A stretch of DNA of 64,000 bases from Austropuccinia psidii (GCA_023105745.1 JALGQZ010000013.1:2949501-3013500); one strand, 5' to 3'; positions 1-10,814 are shown, counted from the first letter of the stretch. The notes: generated by a model not told the origin, from the sequence alone. Numbers and translations are program-made.

Positions 1-106
1 AAAAATAATATTTCATACTATTTTTAATTGATTTTTACCTTATACAAATTTTGAGGACAGGAAAAGTACTTGATTTTTAATCAAAGTTTCATATCCACAC
101 CTTACA
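1..106 (+). repeat. 3' end of the 5' LTR of A1
   Basis: The segment ends in CACACCTTACA, matching the 3' end of the downstream LTR at 8349, and is identical to it over all 106 visible bases. The rest of this LTR, including its promoter, lies left of the window. Confidence 0.95.
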
Positions 107-125
107 TTTGGGGGCCCAGCCGTGA
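107..125 (+). other. Primer-binding site of A1
   Basis: Directly after the LTR end come two T residues and then TGGGGGCCCAGCCGTGA. A TGG start next to the 5' LTR is what is expected for pairing with the CCA end of a tRNA. The same block with one or two changes follows the 5' LTRs of A2, B1 and C1. I cannot name the primer tRNA from sequence alone. Confidence 0.8.
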
Positions 126-255
126 TATTTTACCTGTGACATATTTTTTTTACTCTTTTTAAATCTTTTTTCTTATATTGAAAAATTTAAAAACATATAA
201 AAAATACTTATAATTCAAAAAATCCATAAAAAATAATTTTTTTTTCATATTATAA

Positions 256-334
256 GTGAGGCTTAAATTTTTATTTCTTTTTTTGAAATATCCTTTTTTT
301 TTACTTAATTAATTGGCTTTTTCATTAATTTTAG
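256..334 (+). other. Predicted leader intron 1 of A1, splitting a start codon
   Basis: A donor (A|GTGAGG, GT at 256-257) and a pyrimidine-rich acceptor ending TTTTAG at 334 bound a 79-nt intron. The exon before it ends in A (255) and the next exon starts with TG (335-336), so splicing would create ATG in frame with the following exon. The A2 copy keeps the same donor and acceptor (intron 40119-40189). No ATG in the exon frame exists between the acceptor and the coding part. This is a prediction without transcript data. Confidence 0.6.
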
Positions 335-1246
335 TGTCTGACAACGTGGTAAGACAAGAAAACATTGAAACAGCCTCAACAGTAACCAGCATTATCCCTG
401 CCAGTACTGTTAATTCTGATCATAATAGTACTGTTATTGTGACTCAAAATAATCAACCTGAACCAATATCTTCTGAATTAATTAACTTGGATATAAGTAA
501 TACACTTCAGAAAGCCAAAAATTTGGCCAATAGTAAGTTTTTGACGTAAAAATACTATTTTAAGCCTTTTTTAACCATAATTATGCCTTCAACCAGGTCA
601 GGAGCCAGCTACAACCCCTCAAGCAGCTCCCAAAAAGGTAATAGACGTGATTATGGCAGAGGCAAACCAGGTACAGAAGGAAAAGGGTCAGTTGATGACT
701 TCCAAACAACTAAAATGGGTCATTCTGAAGCTGATAATACCATTTTACCTTCAAAAAGAGCTGACACTGCCACAACAAGCCTCTGTGGACATATACAAAG
801 CCAGCCACAGTGCATACAACAATGCACTCCAATTCAAGGAGTACCAGATCCTTGCAGACCTGTGGAAGAATTGCATGAATTCTTACCTGACAGTAAGAAA
901 ATTCTTGGGCCATCCCAACACTTGCAAATTGCTCAATGGATGGCATCCATTGATGGAGAAGAAAAACATGATGCTTTTGACACTAGAATGGAGGAAAAAC
1001 AACCCTCCACCACCCAAACCAGTGCCAAAAACAGCCCCAGTGGCCAGCAGCAGCAATTCCAACGTGAAAAAGCAGCCACAAACTCCAAACAAGGGCAAAG
1101 GGAAGGCACCAGCCCCAAAACCTTACAGCCAGGGCTACAGAATCCCAAAGATTCAGCAGGATGCCATGGAAAATGTATTTCAGATGGCCAGAACCATGAT
1201 GGAATTACAGAAGAAGGAGGAAGCCAGATTAAGGTTCCAGAAATGA
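335..1246 (+). CDS. ORF1 of A1: spliced, unknown function, overlaps Gag-Pol in the +1 frame
   Basis: Two coding exons are predicted: 335-532 and 597-1246, joined over a 64-nt GTAAGT...CAG intron (533-596). The first exon ends one base into a codon (A532) and the next supplies GT, giving Ser and moving into the frame that stays open to TGA at 1244-1246. The start codon would be made by splicing (A255 + TG335-336). Without splicing the first exon runs into TAA at 547. The product would be about 280 residues: an acidic, Ser/Thr/Asn-rich N-terminal part, then a helical middle with NGWHPL, a Pro/Lys-rich linker and a C-terminal segment containing [19 protein letters not shown]. The C-terminal motif recurs in families B and (more weakly) C. 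The 597-1246 part lies +1 to Gag-Pol. The stop overlaps a Gag-Pol-frame ATG as ATGA (1243-1246). I recognise no domain; a Gag-associated or regulatory protein is possible. Confidence 0.6.
533..596 (+). other. Predicted intron 2 of A1 containing the Gag-Pol start codon
   Basis: Donor GTAAGT at 533-538 and acceptor AACCAG ending at 596. It is phase 1 at both ends, so the frames on each side join cleanly. The first ATG of the long Gag-Pol frame lies inside it at 583-585, 13 nt before the exon. Splicing would remove that ATG and leave only the ORF1 start. The intron is conserved in A2 (39857-39920, also 64 nt). Confidence 0.6.
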
Positions 1247-4200
1247 TTTCTGACATATTTGATTCCATCCCAGAGTTGTATAATGCTATAAATGACGTGA
1301 AAAAACATCTTTCTGATAAAAATGACACCATTTGTAACAACATTAAAACAAACAACCTGAGTCTGTGCCAAATTAATGAAACACTTATGTGTTTTGAAAA
1401 AGTTTTGAGAACAATTAAAAATTCCAATAATGATAATTCTTCTAACAATAAAATAAATGAACAATCTGCCATTATTAAAGAATTAACAGATAAATATTCT
1501 AAATTCAATATTGATGACATAATTGAAACAAGAATTAAACAAGCCATAAATATTATCAAGACAGATAACAAGAAAGTCCTTGATGACATTTCAAATTCAT
1601 TTACTGAAGTAAAGACATATACCATTGCCTTGAAAAAGTGTTTTGATGCTTCACAAGAAGAAGTATCAAAATTATCAATGAAATTGAATCAAGTCACTGC
1701 TGATAATACAAGACAGACAGAGTTATGGCAAGAACTTACACATAAAGAAGACATGTATAAAATTGAAGTAATAAATTTAATACAAAGCTTCCAACATGAA
1801 TACAGAAATTCCCAAAGGTGTAGCAACAGTAAAATGAATGACATTGAACAATTACTGAACACCTTACCAAGAATGTCTACACCTCTAAATCAAAATGAGG
1901 GCACAAGAATTTCAAATCCACAAGTATTGGATCCTGATAATTCACAATTAAAAAATGAATTATCCACTTCTTTTCATAACTTGGAACCATCAATGGGCCA
2001 AGCACTCTTGAAAGAAGTTCCAAAACTTAAAGAATGGCCTCACTTCAGTGGTGAAGGAGAGTATGACCATATGGAATTCATTAGAGGTATTGACATGATC
2101 AAAGAAGATTTTGAATTACCAGACAGATTGGTAACAGCCAGGTTTAACACCTTGTTTACCAGATCAGCTCACAGATGGTACATCAAAATAAGACAAGCAC
2201 ATGGACACCAGAGTTGGACTTGGTGGAAAACCCAAATCATCAACAAATGGGCAAATGATGCTTGGAGGTTTAAAGTTGAAACAGCCTTTGAATCTGCCAA
2301 ATTTAATGCTGATAAAGACAGAGCTTTACCATGGTTTTGCCAACAAAAGGACAGATTAACAGCATTATATCCTGACATGTCAGAATTTATGATCCATAGA
2401 AAAATTCTGAGACAATGTGGAGGTGACTTAGAGCATGCTGTCAAAAGCAGGACTACTGAACAATCTTCAGCAGAAGATATTATCAATATACTAGAAGAAG
2501 TAACCACCAGAACCAAAATTGGTTCTAGTAGGGTGAATCTCAAAACAAGGTTTAATACACCTTGGAAAGATTCTGTGGACAAAAACCCCAAAGAAAATTC
2601 TGGTAATATTAAATATAAATCTGCAGATACAGTCAGAAAATGCCATATTTGCCAAAGCACCACCCATTTAGCCAATACATGTCCAAAGAGGGGGAAAATC
2701 AATGAAATTGACATTGAAAAGGAACCAGATGTTGAAAAAGAAGACATAATTGAAGACAATTCAGATGATAAGTCATCCATATTTTCTGAATCTTCAAAAG
2801 ATATAGAAAATATCAATGCCACTTTTGACATCATGGAATCTTATTCCCACTTACCACAATTGAGCAATGGTCAAGTTGATTTATCAAAAGTTCAAGATGC
2901 ACAACTTATGAAGACAAAACCAAACAGAGGAAAAGGTTATACAGCTGGTAACTCCTGTATAACAGAAGTGGTGATTGACAACAAACCCACCAAACTTTTG
3001 CTTGACCCAGGAGCCTTCTGCTCTTGTGTTGGAAAATCTTTTCTTAAGACTTGTGTACCAAATTTTGAAGACCAATTGTTACCAATTGATGGTATAAAAT
3101 TCAACAGTGCAAGTAACCCAATGAAACCATTAGGGATCTTTGAGACCAATGTCATATTCCCACACATAAATGGGAATTTAAGGATCACAGTTGAATTTGT
3201 TGTTATGGAAAATTGCTCTAGTACCCATTTTATATTGGGAAATGACTATTTGATCATGTATGGGATAGATTTACATAATAACAAAGACAGATACTTTACA
3301 ATTGGGGACAATAAGCGCCAGAAATTTGTCTTTTTACCATTTAAAAGACAAATTACAGTAAACAAAGTATCACCAGTCAACTTAGAGTTAGAAAAATTCA
3401 AGTCTGAACAGTTAAATGAGGCTGAGATAAGCCTTCATCTGACTGATAAACAAGAAAATGAACTTTCTTCCCTTTTGTATGACCACAAAGGAGCATTTGC
3501 TACAGACAAAGAACCTCTGGGAGCAATTATTGGTCATGAAGTTGACATCATTCTTAACATTGAGAGACCTTATCCACCACTCTTAAGAAGACCTGCTTAT
3601 CCAGCAAGTCCAAAATCAAGAGAAGCTCTAGAAATTCATATCAAAGAACTTCTAGACCTTGGTGTAATAAGAAAAGTAGGCCACAATGAGGAAGTAGAAA
3701 TAACTACACCAGTCATAGTGGCGTGGCATAATGGAAAATCCAGAATGGTTGGGGACTTTAGAGCTCTGAACACTTACACTGTTCCAGACAGATACCCAAT
3801 ACCAAAAATCCAAATTGCCCTTACTCAAATATCTCAAGCAGTGTATATAACCACTATGGATGCCCTTAAAGGATTCCATCAAAATGTAGTAACACCAAGA
3901 GCAAGAAAATACTTGAGAATTATTGTTCATTGTGGAGTGTATGAATACTTAAGGATGCCCTTTGGTATCAAAAATGCACCTTCACACTTCCAAAGAATGA
4001 TGAATGAAATCTTCCCTGAAGAACTCTCAGAGGGATGGTTAATCATTTACATTGATGACATTATTATCTGTTCAAAGACTTGGGAGGAGCACATGTACAG
4101 ATTATCAAGAGTTTTGACAAAAATCCAATCAGTAAACATGAAAATCTCCTTGAAGAAATGTCATTTTGGATTTAAAGAACTTAAGGCACTAGGACATGTT

Positions 4201-6507
4201 GTATCTGGTTTGTCCCTTGGAATTGATAAAAACAAAGTTGCAGCAGTATTGTTAAAACCCATGCCTCAGAATAAGAAGGAAATTCAGTCATTCTTAGGTT
4301 TTGCAGGATATTACAGGCAACACATTAAAGACTTTGCATCCATAGCAAGACCACTTTATAAGTTGTGTGACAAAGACACAGTATTTGAGATGACTGTTGA
4401 CAGAGTCAAAGCTTTTGAGTCTCTAAGAGAAGCATTGACCACTGCTCCACTCTTACTGATGCCAGACTTTAAATTGCCTTTCAAACTGTATATTGATGCA
4501 TCAGGGGATGGACTAGGTGCTGCACTTCACCAAGTTCAGATCATAAATGACAAACCTGTAGAAGGACCAATATGTTTCATATCCAGGCAAATCAAACCAA
4601 CTGAAGCCAGATATGGAGCAAGTCAAATGGAATGTCTATGCCTTGTCTGGGCCTTAGAGAAATTGAACTATTTCTTAGAGGGATGTGTTTTTGAAGTAAT
4701 AACAGATTGTACAGCTGTGAAATCACTTTTGAACATGAAAACACCTAACAGACACATGCTCAGATGGCAAATAGCCATACAAGAATACAGAGGCAATATG
4801 ACTATTGTTCATAAGGATGGGAATATTCATAAGAATGCAGATGGACTAAGCAGATGGCCATTACCAAATAACATTGATAATCCTGCTTATGTTCCAGAAG
4901 AAGCTTCACCACAAATTCCAATAGAAGGAATAAGTGTTACAGACTTGAACACCACCTTCTTTGAAGAAGTCAGAAATAGTTACACTCAAGATAAGAATTG
5001 TAGCATCTTATGCCAATTACTTAACAAAGACTGTAAAGACAACTCTCTAATACATGCCTTGGATGAAGTATGCAGAAAATCTTATAATGAAGGGAGATTT
5101 CACCTACTGGATGGTATAATTTACCACAGAACCAAGCACACATGTGTCATGACAGTTGTAGACAGGTCATTAATCAATCTTGTACTGAAAGAATGCCATG
5201 ATAGTCCCTTTTCAGGACATCTTTCTGAGGACAGAACAAGAGAGAAAGTAAAGACCTGCATATGGTGGCCAATGTGGCAAAAAGATGTTGCAGAATATTG
5301 CAAAACCTGTGACAGATGCCAAAAGGCAAATAAATCCACTGGCAAAAGACTTGGAAATATGATGAAAATCCAAGAACCAAACAGACCTTGGGAAATTGTC
5401 CATATGGATTGGGTAACTGGCCTACCACCAGGAGGTGACAGGAGCTATAATGCTTGCCTAGTAATTGTGGACAGATTCAGTAAAACTCCAATCTTTTTAC
5501 CATGTCACAAAGATGATACAGCCAGGGATACAGCTCTTCTGATATGGAATAGAGTAGTGTCATGGACTGGGATATTTACAAATATCATCAGTGATAGAGA
5601 TCCCAAATTCACTTCAGCTCTATGGACAAATCTTCACCAATTATTTGGCACAAAACTGTCTTTCTCTACAGCCTACCACCCACAAACTGATGGTCTGGCT
5701 GAAAGAATGATCCAAACCTTAGAGGACATGGTGAGAAGATTTTGTGCATATGGCCTTGAATTCAAAGATTGTGATGGATTTACCCATGATTGGTGTACTC
5801 TGTTACCAGCACTGGAATTAGCATATAAAACATCAATCCATTCCAGTACCAATCAGACTCCTGCTATTCTAGAAAAAGGATGGAACCCCAAGTTACCCCA
5901 AGATTCCTTGAGGAAAGACTTAATTGAAATACATCCCACAGCTGCTAGCTTCAAAGGAATGCTAGAAAAAGCTAGAAAGCATTCAGTGAGATGCATGGAG
6001 GACTCTTTTGCATATGCTAAAGACAAATGGGATAAATCTCATGCAACTCCAGATTTCAAAGTGGGGGACCTAGTTCTTGTATCCACCACTAACTTCAATA
6101 ACATCAAAGGATGTAAAAAGTTAAAAGACTCCTTTGCAGGACCTTTTGTGATTAAGGCCCTCCATGGAGAAAATGCTGTTGAAGTAGAGTTATCTGAAGA
6201 ACTAAGCAATAAGCACCCTACATTTCCAGTAAGCTTGATAAAGCCATACAAATCTAGTGATGCTGAGAAATTTCCCTTGAGGAATAAGATTCCCCAAGTT
6301 ATACCTCCTATTGAGACATCTGGTACTAAGAAAATAACCAAAGTTCTTAAAGAAAGGAAATTAAGAACCAAGAAAGTAAGGGAATACCTTGTTAGGTACA
6401 GTGACCCAACTTGTGAAGATGAATGGTTAGAAGAGAAAGATATACCAGAAGCCACCAAACTCCTGAGGAGATTCAGACACACTAGAAACACCAATATTAC
6501 AAAGTAA
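583..6507 (+). CDS. Gag-Pol polyprotein of A1 (Gag, protease, RT, RNase H, integrase, chromodomain)
   Basis: A single 1974-codon frame. Order: a low-complexity N-terminal part overlapping ORF1 (residues 1-221), a coiled, Asn/Lys-rich stretch, a retrotransposon Gag core (about 475-645), a CCHC zinc knuckle (C687, C690, H695, C700), an aspartic protease with DPGA at D808 instead of the usual D-S/T-G, reverse transcriptase with YIDD at 1156-1159, RNase H with its first Asp at about 1305, an HHCC zinc finger, and an integrase core with D1609, D1671 and E1707 (D-D-35-E). A GPY/F-type region follows, then a chromodomain-like tail (about 1915-1970) with EYLVRY and DEWLEE. The product would make the particle, copy the RNA and insert the cDNA. 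The first ATG (583, starts MPSTRSG) lies within predicted intron 2; an in-frame ATG at 1243 would give a 1754-residue form. One change peculiar to this copy is Arg in TARDTALL where relatives have Met. Confidence 0.93.
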   Translation: MPSTRSGASYNPSSSSQKGNRRDYGRGKPGTEGKGSVDDFQTTKMGHSEADNTILPSKRADTATTSLCGHIQSQPQCIQQCTPIQGVPDPCRPVEELHEFLPDSKKILGPSQHLQIAQWMASIDGEEKHDAFDTRMEEKQPSTTQTSAKNSPSGQQQQFQREKAATNSKQGQREGTSPKTLQPGLQNPKDSAGCHGKCISDGQNHDGITEEGGSQIKVPEMISDIFDSIPELYNAINDVKKHLSDKNDTICNNIKTNNLSLCQINETLMCFEKVLRTIKNSNNDNSSNNKINEQSAIIKELTDKYSKFNIDDIIETRIKQAINIIKTDNKKVLDDISNSFTEVKTYTIALKKCFDASQEEVSKLSMKLNQVTADNTRQTELWQELTHKEDMYKIEVINLIQSFQHEYRNSQRCSNSKMNDIEQLLNTLPRMSTPLNQNEGTRISNPQVLDPDNSQLKNELSTSFHNLEPSMGQALLKEVPKLKEWPHFSGEGEYDHMEFIRGIDMIKEDFELPDRLVTARFNTLFTRSAHRWYIKIRQAHGHQSWTWWKTQIINKWANDAWRFKVETAFESAKFNADKDRALPWFCQQKDRLTALYPDMSEFMIHRKILRQCGGDLEHAVKSRTTEQSSAEDIINILEEVTTRTKIGSSRVNLKTRFNTPWKDSVDKNPKENSGNIKYKSADTVRKCHICQSTTHLANTCPKRGKINEIDIEKEPDVEKEDIIEDNSDDKSSIFSESSKDIENINATFDIMESYSHLPQLSNGQVDLSKVQDAQLMKTKPNRGKGYTAGNSCITEVVIDNKPTKLLLDPGAFCSCVGKSFLKTCVPNFEDQLLPIDGIKFNSASNPMKPLGIFETNVIFPHINGNLRITVEFVVMENCSSTHFILGNDYLIMYGIDLHNNKDRYFTIGDNKRQKFVFLPFKRQITVNKVSPVNLELEKFKSEQLNEAEISLHLTDKQENELSSLLYDHKGAFATDKEPLGAIIGHEVDIILNIERPYPPLLRRPAYPASPKSREALEIHIKELLDLGVIRKVGHNEEVEITTPVIVAWHNGKSRMVGDFRALNTYTVPDRYPIPKIQIALTQISQAVYITTMDALKGFHQNVVTPRARKYLRIIVHCGVYEYLRMPFGIKNAPSHFQRMMNEIFPEELSEGWLIIYIDDIIICSKTWEEHMYRLSRVLTKIQSVNMKISLKKCHFGFKELKALGHVVSGLSLGIDKNKVAAVLLKPMPQNKKEIQSFLGFAGYYRQHIKDFASIARPLYKLCDKDTVFEMTVDRVKAFESLREALTTAPLLLMPDFKLPFKLYIDASGDGLGAALHQVQIINDKPVEGPICFISRQIKPTEARYGASQMECLCLVWALEKLNYFLEGCVFEVITDCTAVKSLLNMKTPNRHMLRWQIAIQEYRGNMTIVHKDGNIHKNADGLSRWPLPNNIDNPAYVPEEASPQIPIEGISVTDLNTTFFEEVRNSYTQDKNCSILCQLLNKDCKDNSLIHALDEVCRKSYNEGRFHLLDGIIYHRTKHTCVMTVVDRSLINLVLKECHDSPFSGHLSEDRTREKVKTCIWWPMWQKDVAEYCKTCDRCQKANKSTGKRLGNMMKIQEPNRPWEIVHMDWVTGLPPGGDRSYNACLVIVDRFSKTPIFLPCHKDDTARDTALLIWNRVVSWTGIFTNIISDRDPKFTSALWTNLHQLFGTKLSFSTAYHPQTDGLAERMIQTLEDMVRRFCAYGLEFKDCDGFTHDWCTLLPALELAYKTSIHSSTNQTPAILEKGWNPKLPQDSLRKDLIEIHPTAASFKGMLEKARKHSVRCMEDSFAYAKDKWDKSHATPDFKVGDLVLVSTTNFNNIKGCKKLKDSFAGPFVIKALHGENAVEVELSEELSNKHPTFPVSLIKPYKSSDAEKFPLRNKIPQVIPPIETSGTKKITKVLKERKLRTKKVREYLVRYSDPTCEDEWLEEKDIPEATKLLRRFRHTRNTNITK

Positions 6508-6516
6508 TATTATTTT

Positions 6517-6530
6517 TTAGGGGGAGGGAA
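6517..6530 (+). other. Polypurine tract of A1
   Basis: AGGGGGAGGGAA sits directly before the TGTGAGCC start of the 3' LTR and 10 nt or so after the Gag-Pol stop. This is the expected plus-strand primer for reverse transcription. Confidence 0.85.
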
Positions 6531-8349
6531 TGTGAGCCTTAGAGGTAATTTCATATACCCAAAAGACCACAAATATAAAAAATAACATATTAATATAAAT
6601 AAAATAAATTTATTTATATTATTAAAATAAAAATAAAAAAATATAAATATAAAATTATATTAAAAATAAAAAATTAATTATAATTTAAAAATAAAATTAC
6701 TTTAAATTTTGTAAATATAAAATTACATTTATACTTGAAAAATTTAAGTAAAAATGAAATTTTAACAAAATTGTGAAAAAAGTTATATAAAATTTATTAT
6801 AACTTTTTATCCAATAAATAAACATATAAATTTTATTTCACCATTGGATTCCTCATAAAAAATCAGGTGGGGTCACCTCTGAGTGAAATTTTTGTAACTC
6901 AACTCTAAATAAGCTTAAATTAAGTTTTTAGTATTTTCAATACAAAAGTTGAAAATCCTCAAAACCTTAATTTAATTCACACCACATGTGGTGTTAACCA
7001 TCAATTTTTGTGTTAAAATTGAGGTGTTGTGTTTAGTTTAGAAGTTATGAGGAATTAAAGTATTTTCAATTGAATTCAATTGAAATGTCAAAATGTGCGC
7101 GTGTATTACATAAGTGAACTTTGATTTACATATGAGGTGTCAATTATTACTGTATTGTACTGTACAATTGAATTGAATTACATGTGTAAATTATAAGTAT
7201 AATACATGATGAGGAATTAAAGGAAAAATAAATTGGAAAGATTAAATTTGGGGGGGAAAGGGAACTCCAGCTCTAAGGGGGAGCTAGACCCCCAAAATCC
7301 TTGCTGACAGGCGTGGGATGTCAAAATTCACGCAAAAGTTCATCACTTTTGGCCTGGAATTGAGTTACAGGGTCTGTGGACTCAATTGATGATGAGGTTT
7401 TGATACCAACTGGGGTAGTTTTAGCTGTTGCCAAGAAGGTAAAACTACCCTTAAGATAAAACAATCATAATAAAAACAGTTTTAACTGGTTTCTACGCCT
7501 CTGACACACATTCTGACGTGTTTTGAAGGCTCTAGGCCTGGTATTGCTATAGTAATGGCTGATTTAAGGGTCTAAAATGGCTAAAAATGGCTAAAAATGG
7601 CTTAAACCAGCCCTTTTTGGTCTAAACCAGGGTTCAATGATGCCATAATTGGCTTTTCTGTTGTCAGACTGTTTTTCACGACTGACAAGAGTAAATTTTA
7701 CTTTTGGAGTAAGAGAATTGATGGCTATAAAAGAATGTCTTCTTTGCCCCACTTTTCTCTTCATGTTAGAATCTTTTCCTTTTATTAATTAGTTTAAAAC
7801 TGTTAAACCAATCAATCAAAGATTCCAACCACCACTTTTAAATCATTTTAATCCTTTTAACCACGTGAAAAAAAATCATTATAATCATTGTTTGTAACTC
7901 TTATAATCATTTTTACCCCTGAACCACCCCAAAAGTGAATTAAAGCATCTTTCATCACTGTTAACTTTGTCACTTTGTTTCCAAATTCACTCTGGTCACT
8001 TTTGGGCGTGTTTTCTCTTTAATATTCTTTTTAAAGACTTTGTTCTTTAATTAATTGCTTGCAGTTCTTTGCTCAATTAATTCCAATTGAAATTGCTCTT
8101 GAAGAAATTTCTTTTGTAGCCTTAAAATATCTCTTGTAGAGTATTTTTTGGATAAATTTTTATTGTTGGTAAAACAATAAATTTTTATATTATTGTTTTA
8201 TACTAATAAAGTTATAAACAATAAAATTGGTGTGTTTTCTCTTAAAAATAATATTTCATACTATTTTTAATTGATTTTTACCTTATACAAATTTTGAGGA
8301 CAGGAAAAGTACTTGATTTTTAATCAAAGTTTCATATCCACACCTTACA
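6531..8349 (+). repeat. 3' LTR of A1 (1819 bp)
   Basis: Runs from TGTGAGCC to ACCTTACA, with TG...CA ends. It contains two perfect palindromes (6978-6993 and 7064-7085), a triple tandem of AAAATGGCTA near 7577-7610, and a TATA box at 7724. Close copies form the two LTRs of A2 on the other strand (1818 and 1837 bp). Confidence 0.95.
7724..7733 (+). promoter_or_regulatory. TATA box of the family A LTR
   Basis: CTATAAAAGA lies about two-thirds into the LTR and is kept in both A2 LTRs (for the 5' LTR at about 40955-40965 on the minus strand). Transcription would start some 30 nt downstream; this start is inferred. Confidence 0.6.
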
Positions 8350-8791
8350 GCTGATTTGAAGTATATTTTTCAATTCATTTTTACATTGAAAAGGTTGATT
8401 ACAAATGATTATAATGAGATTGAATATAATAAGATGGATTGGAATTCAAACAAGTCTTTAATATGAATTTTTTTTTGGACAACTACCATAGCATGTTGTT
8501 TTACAGTCAACATGAGAAAAGTGGGTACACCTGAAAGAAAGTGTTGGATTTGAGAAATGACATAGGAAATAAGTTGGAAATTGGTTTAAACCTGAATTTA
8601 AATTAAAATTTTAAAATAGAAGATTTGGAAGAAAAAAAAAACCACACCTGAAAGCCTCAAAGTTTAAATTGAAAACCATTATTATTGTTTGACCATAATT
8701 GGTAATTCAAAATATAAGAAAGAATAGTTTCCAGAACAAGCTATTTCTTCTAGCCTCAGCTGGATATTTCTATATATAAGCTAATTATTTC
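8350..8791. other. AT-rich stretch without a recognised gene
   Basis: Sequence between the end of A1 and the solo family B LTR. No open frame of note, no LTR ends and no repeat that I recognise. The last five bases (ATTTC) are the target duplication of the solo LTR. Confidence 0.6.
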
Positions 8792-10762
8792 TTTGAACCT
8801 TTGAGATATGACCACATACCCAAAAAGGTCACAAGAAACATTTAAAATAATTATACATTAAAAATAAGTACCTTAAAGCTACAAAAATACCATAAATTGG
8901 CATAAAGCTTGGTTTAACTTAAAAAACAATGAATAAAAATTTGAAATAAATTATACCATTGGATTCCCCATGGTAAAATACACATATACCATTTTTATGG
9001 CATATCTGTAAAGTCAATAATTAATAAGTTACAAGTAATAATACCTTATAAAAACCACAAATCCTTGATTATTCCAAGAACAAATGAAGCAACATGTGAA
9101 ATAAATGGTACCATTGGATTCTCCATAAAAATCCACAGATAAAACAATTAAGAAGCTAAACTCCAAAGTCAACACTTAAGGAGTTAAGCTGAATATATGC
9201 ACTTTTTTGGTCAACACATATATTCAAGGAGTTTAGCTAATATCTTTTGAAATATGCATGATAGAGTGATTAACCAAAAAAAATTCATGACGTAATTACT
9301 GTAGGAATACAGATATGAAGTTTATTTCACAAGTTATAAACAAGGTTAAAACCTGTAAGGGATTATTGATTAAAATAAATAGAGCTGTTGACCACTTTGT
9401 TGTTAAAGTGGTCCAAACTTAAAAAAAAAGTAGAAAGTTGGATCCTACTAGTTCATTCGTGAAGAATGATGTACTTTTTACTATAATATTCAAGGTATAA
9501 CCCCTTGAAATCATGGTTTGAAGTTTAAAATATTAAATTTTGACAGAAAAGATGAGTTACAAGAAAAATCATCAAAAATAGAGTTTGAATGATGTAATAA
9601 AATTCTCTTAGCAGCATAATGAGGTTAGGCCAAGATATTAGACTTCACTCTCTGAATTGCTGTAGCATGTAAAACTTAAAAGTTATCAAAGATCAAAGTT
9701 TGAGCTTAATTTGATCATTTATGATCACTCACTGTAACCTTAAATTAAGTTTAACAGTCATATGAGTGATAAAATTGGTGAATACTATTAGTTTATGATT
9801 AAAACTAATAAAATCCACAAATTTTGGGGTTCTTCCAAGCCTTTGACATCATCAAACTTAGAGTTATAGTGATAACTCTGAATAATGGCGTAATAATGAT
9901 GTAATATGGTTTGATCATGATGTAATCATCACCAAACCTTAAAATATTGATCAATTCCAGTGGATATGATCAATAAACGTCTACTAGAAGCCTGTTGGAC
10001 TCTAGGAGGGAGGTATTTACTATAAATAGAGCTCTTTTTACTCTGTTTTCCCCTCAGACGCTTACAAAACATTAAATCATTAAATAAAAAGGTAATTTCT
10101 TTATTCTTTATATATAAAACTTTTATATTATCAAGACCAAAGATAATCTTATAATAATCTTCATCTTTGACATGATTATTACAATTATTTAATTGTTTTG
10201 TTTAAATTTCTCTCAAAAACCTCAATTCCACGTAAAATCAAGAAAATTTGTAATTTCTCTTAAAATTTATTGTAACTACAATTTGAATAAGTTTTATATA
10301 CACTTCTAGGCCTAAATTTACTCAAAATTATTATATTAAGCATTAAAAGTAGGTTACTTCTCTTATTATAATAATTTTTCTCTATTATTACTTTTTAATA
10401 ATTCTATAATTGATATAAATAGTATTTATATTAATTTATAACTTTAATATTGGTAATATTATTGTTATTAATTGAAAAACAATTTTTTATGCCTTTATTA
10501 TTTGTTGGTAACAATAATAAAGTGCTTTTTAATATGTTAATTATCTTATATTAATATATTTATTTTATATATATTATTTTTTATAATATAAATTATATTA
10601 TCACATTTATTTAATAATATAACTATTTTATGCCATAATTATAATAATTCTTTATTATTATAATTATTTTTTATCTTCTTTAATTTATTTATAAGGACAT
10701 TCATAGTACAATAAGTAGAATATTAGTAATTTTTACTTATTGTTTCATAGTCAAACCTTAAA
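8792..10762 (+). repeat. Solo LTR of family B (1971 bp)
   Basis: Starts TTTGAACCTTTGAGATATG (first G of the usual TGTGAACC changed to T) and ends ACCTTAAA in place of ACCTTACA. It is flanked by the 5-bp duplication ATTTC (8787-8791 and 10763-10767), so the internal region was lost by LTR-LTR recombination after insertion. It keeps TATAAATAGAGCTC at 10021. It is clearly diverged from the B1 LTRs, so the insertion is older. Confidence 0.93.
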
Positions 10763-10814
10763 ATTTCAAAATAATAATATATGTTACTGTAAAAATCTGC
10801 AACTTGAGAATTAT

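Larger units (their letters stand above)
1..8349 (+). mobile_element. Ty3/gypsy chromovirus A1 (family A), 5' LTR truncated by window edge
   Basis: Seen: the last 106 bp of a 5' LTR, a primer-binding site, ORF1, a 1974-codon Gag-Pol frame, a polypurine tract and a complete 3' LTR. Bases 1-106 are identical to the last 106 bp of the 3' LTR (8244-8349). All catalytic residues of reverse transcriptase, RNase H and integrase are present and no frame is broken. This is the best candidate in the window for a recently active, autonomous copy. The left target-site duplication is outside the window; the base run after the 3' LTR is GCTGA (8350-8354), which would be the right copy. A2 on the minus strand at 32105-42176 is a close relative. 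Confidence 0.95.

Noticed and set aside
933..1625. A 230-codon antisense frame in A1, also present as 213 codons in A2 (38829-39470)
   Set aside because: It lies opposite the ORF1/Gag region, its composition is that of a complement of A-rich coding DNA, and its presence in both copies follows from their near identity.
6508..6530. A possible env-like third gene after pol
   Set aside because: In every family pol is followed almost directly by the polypurine tract and LTR, leaving no room for another gene.
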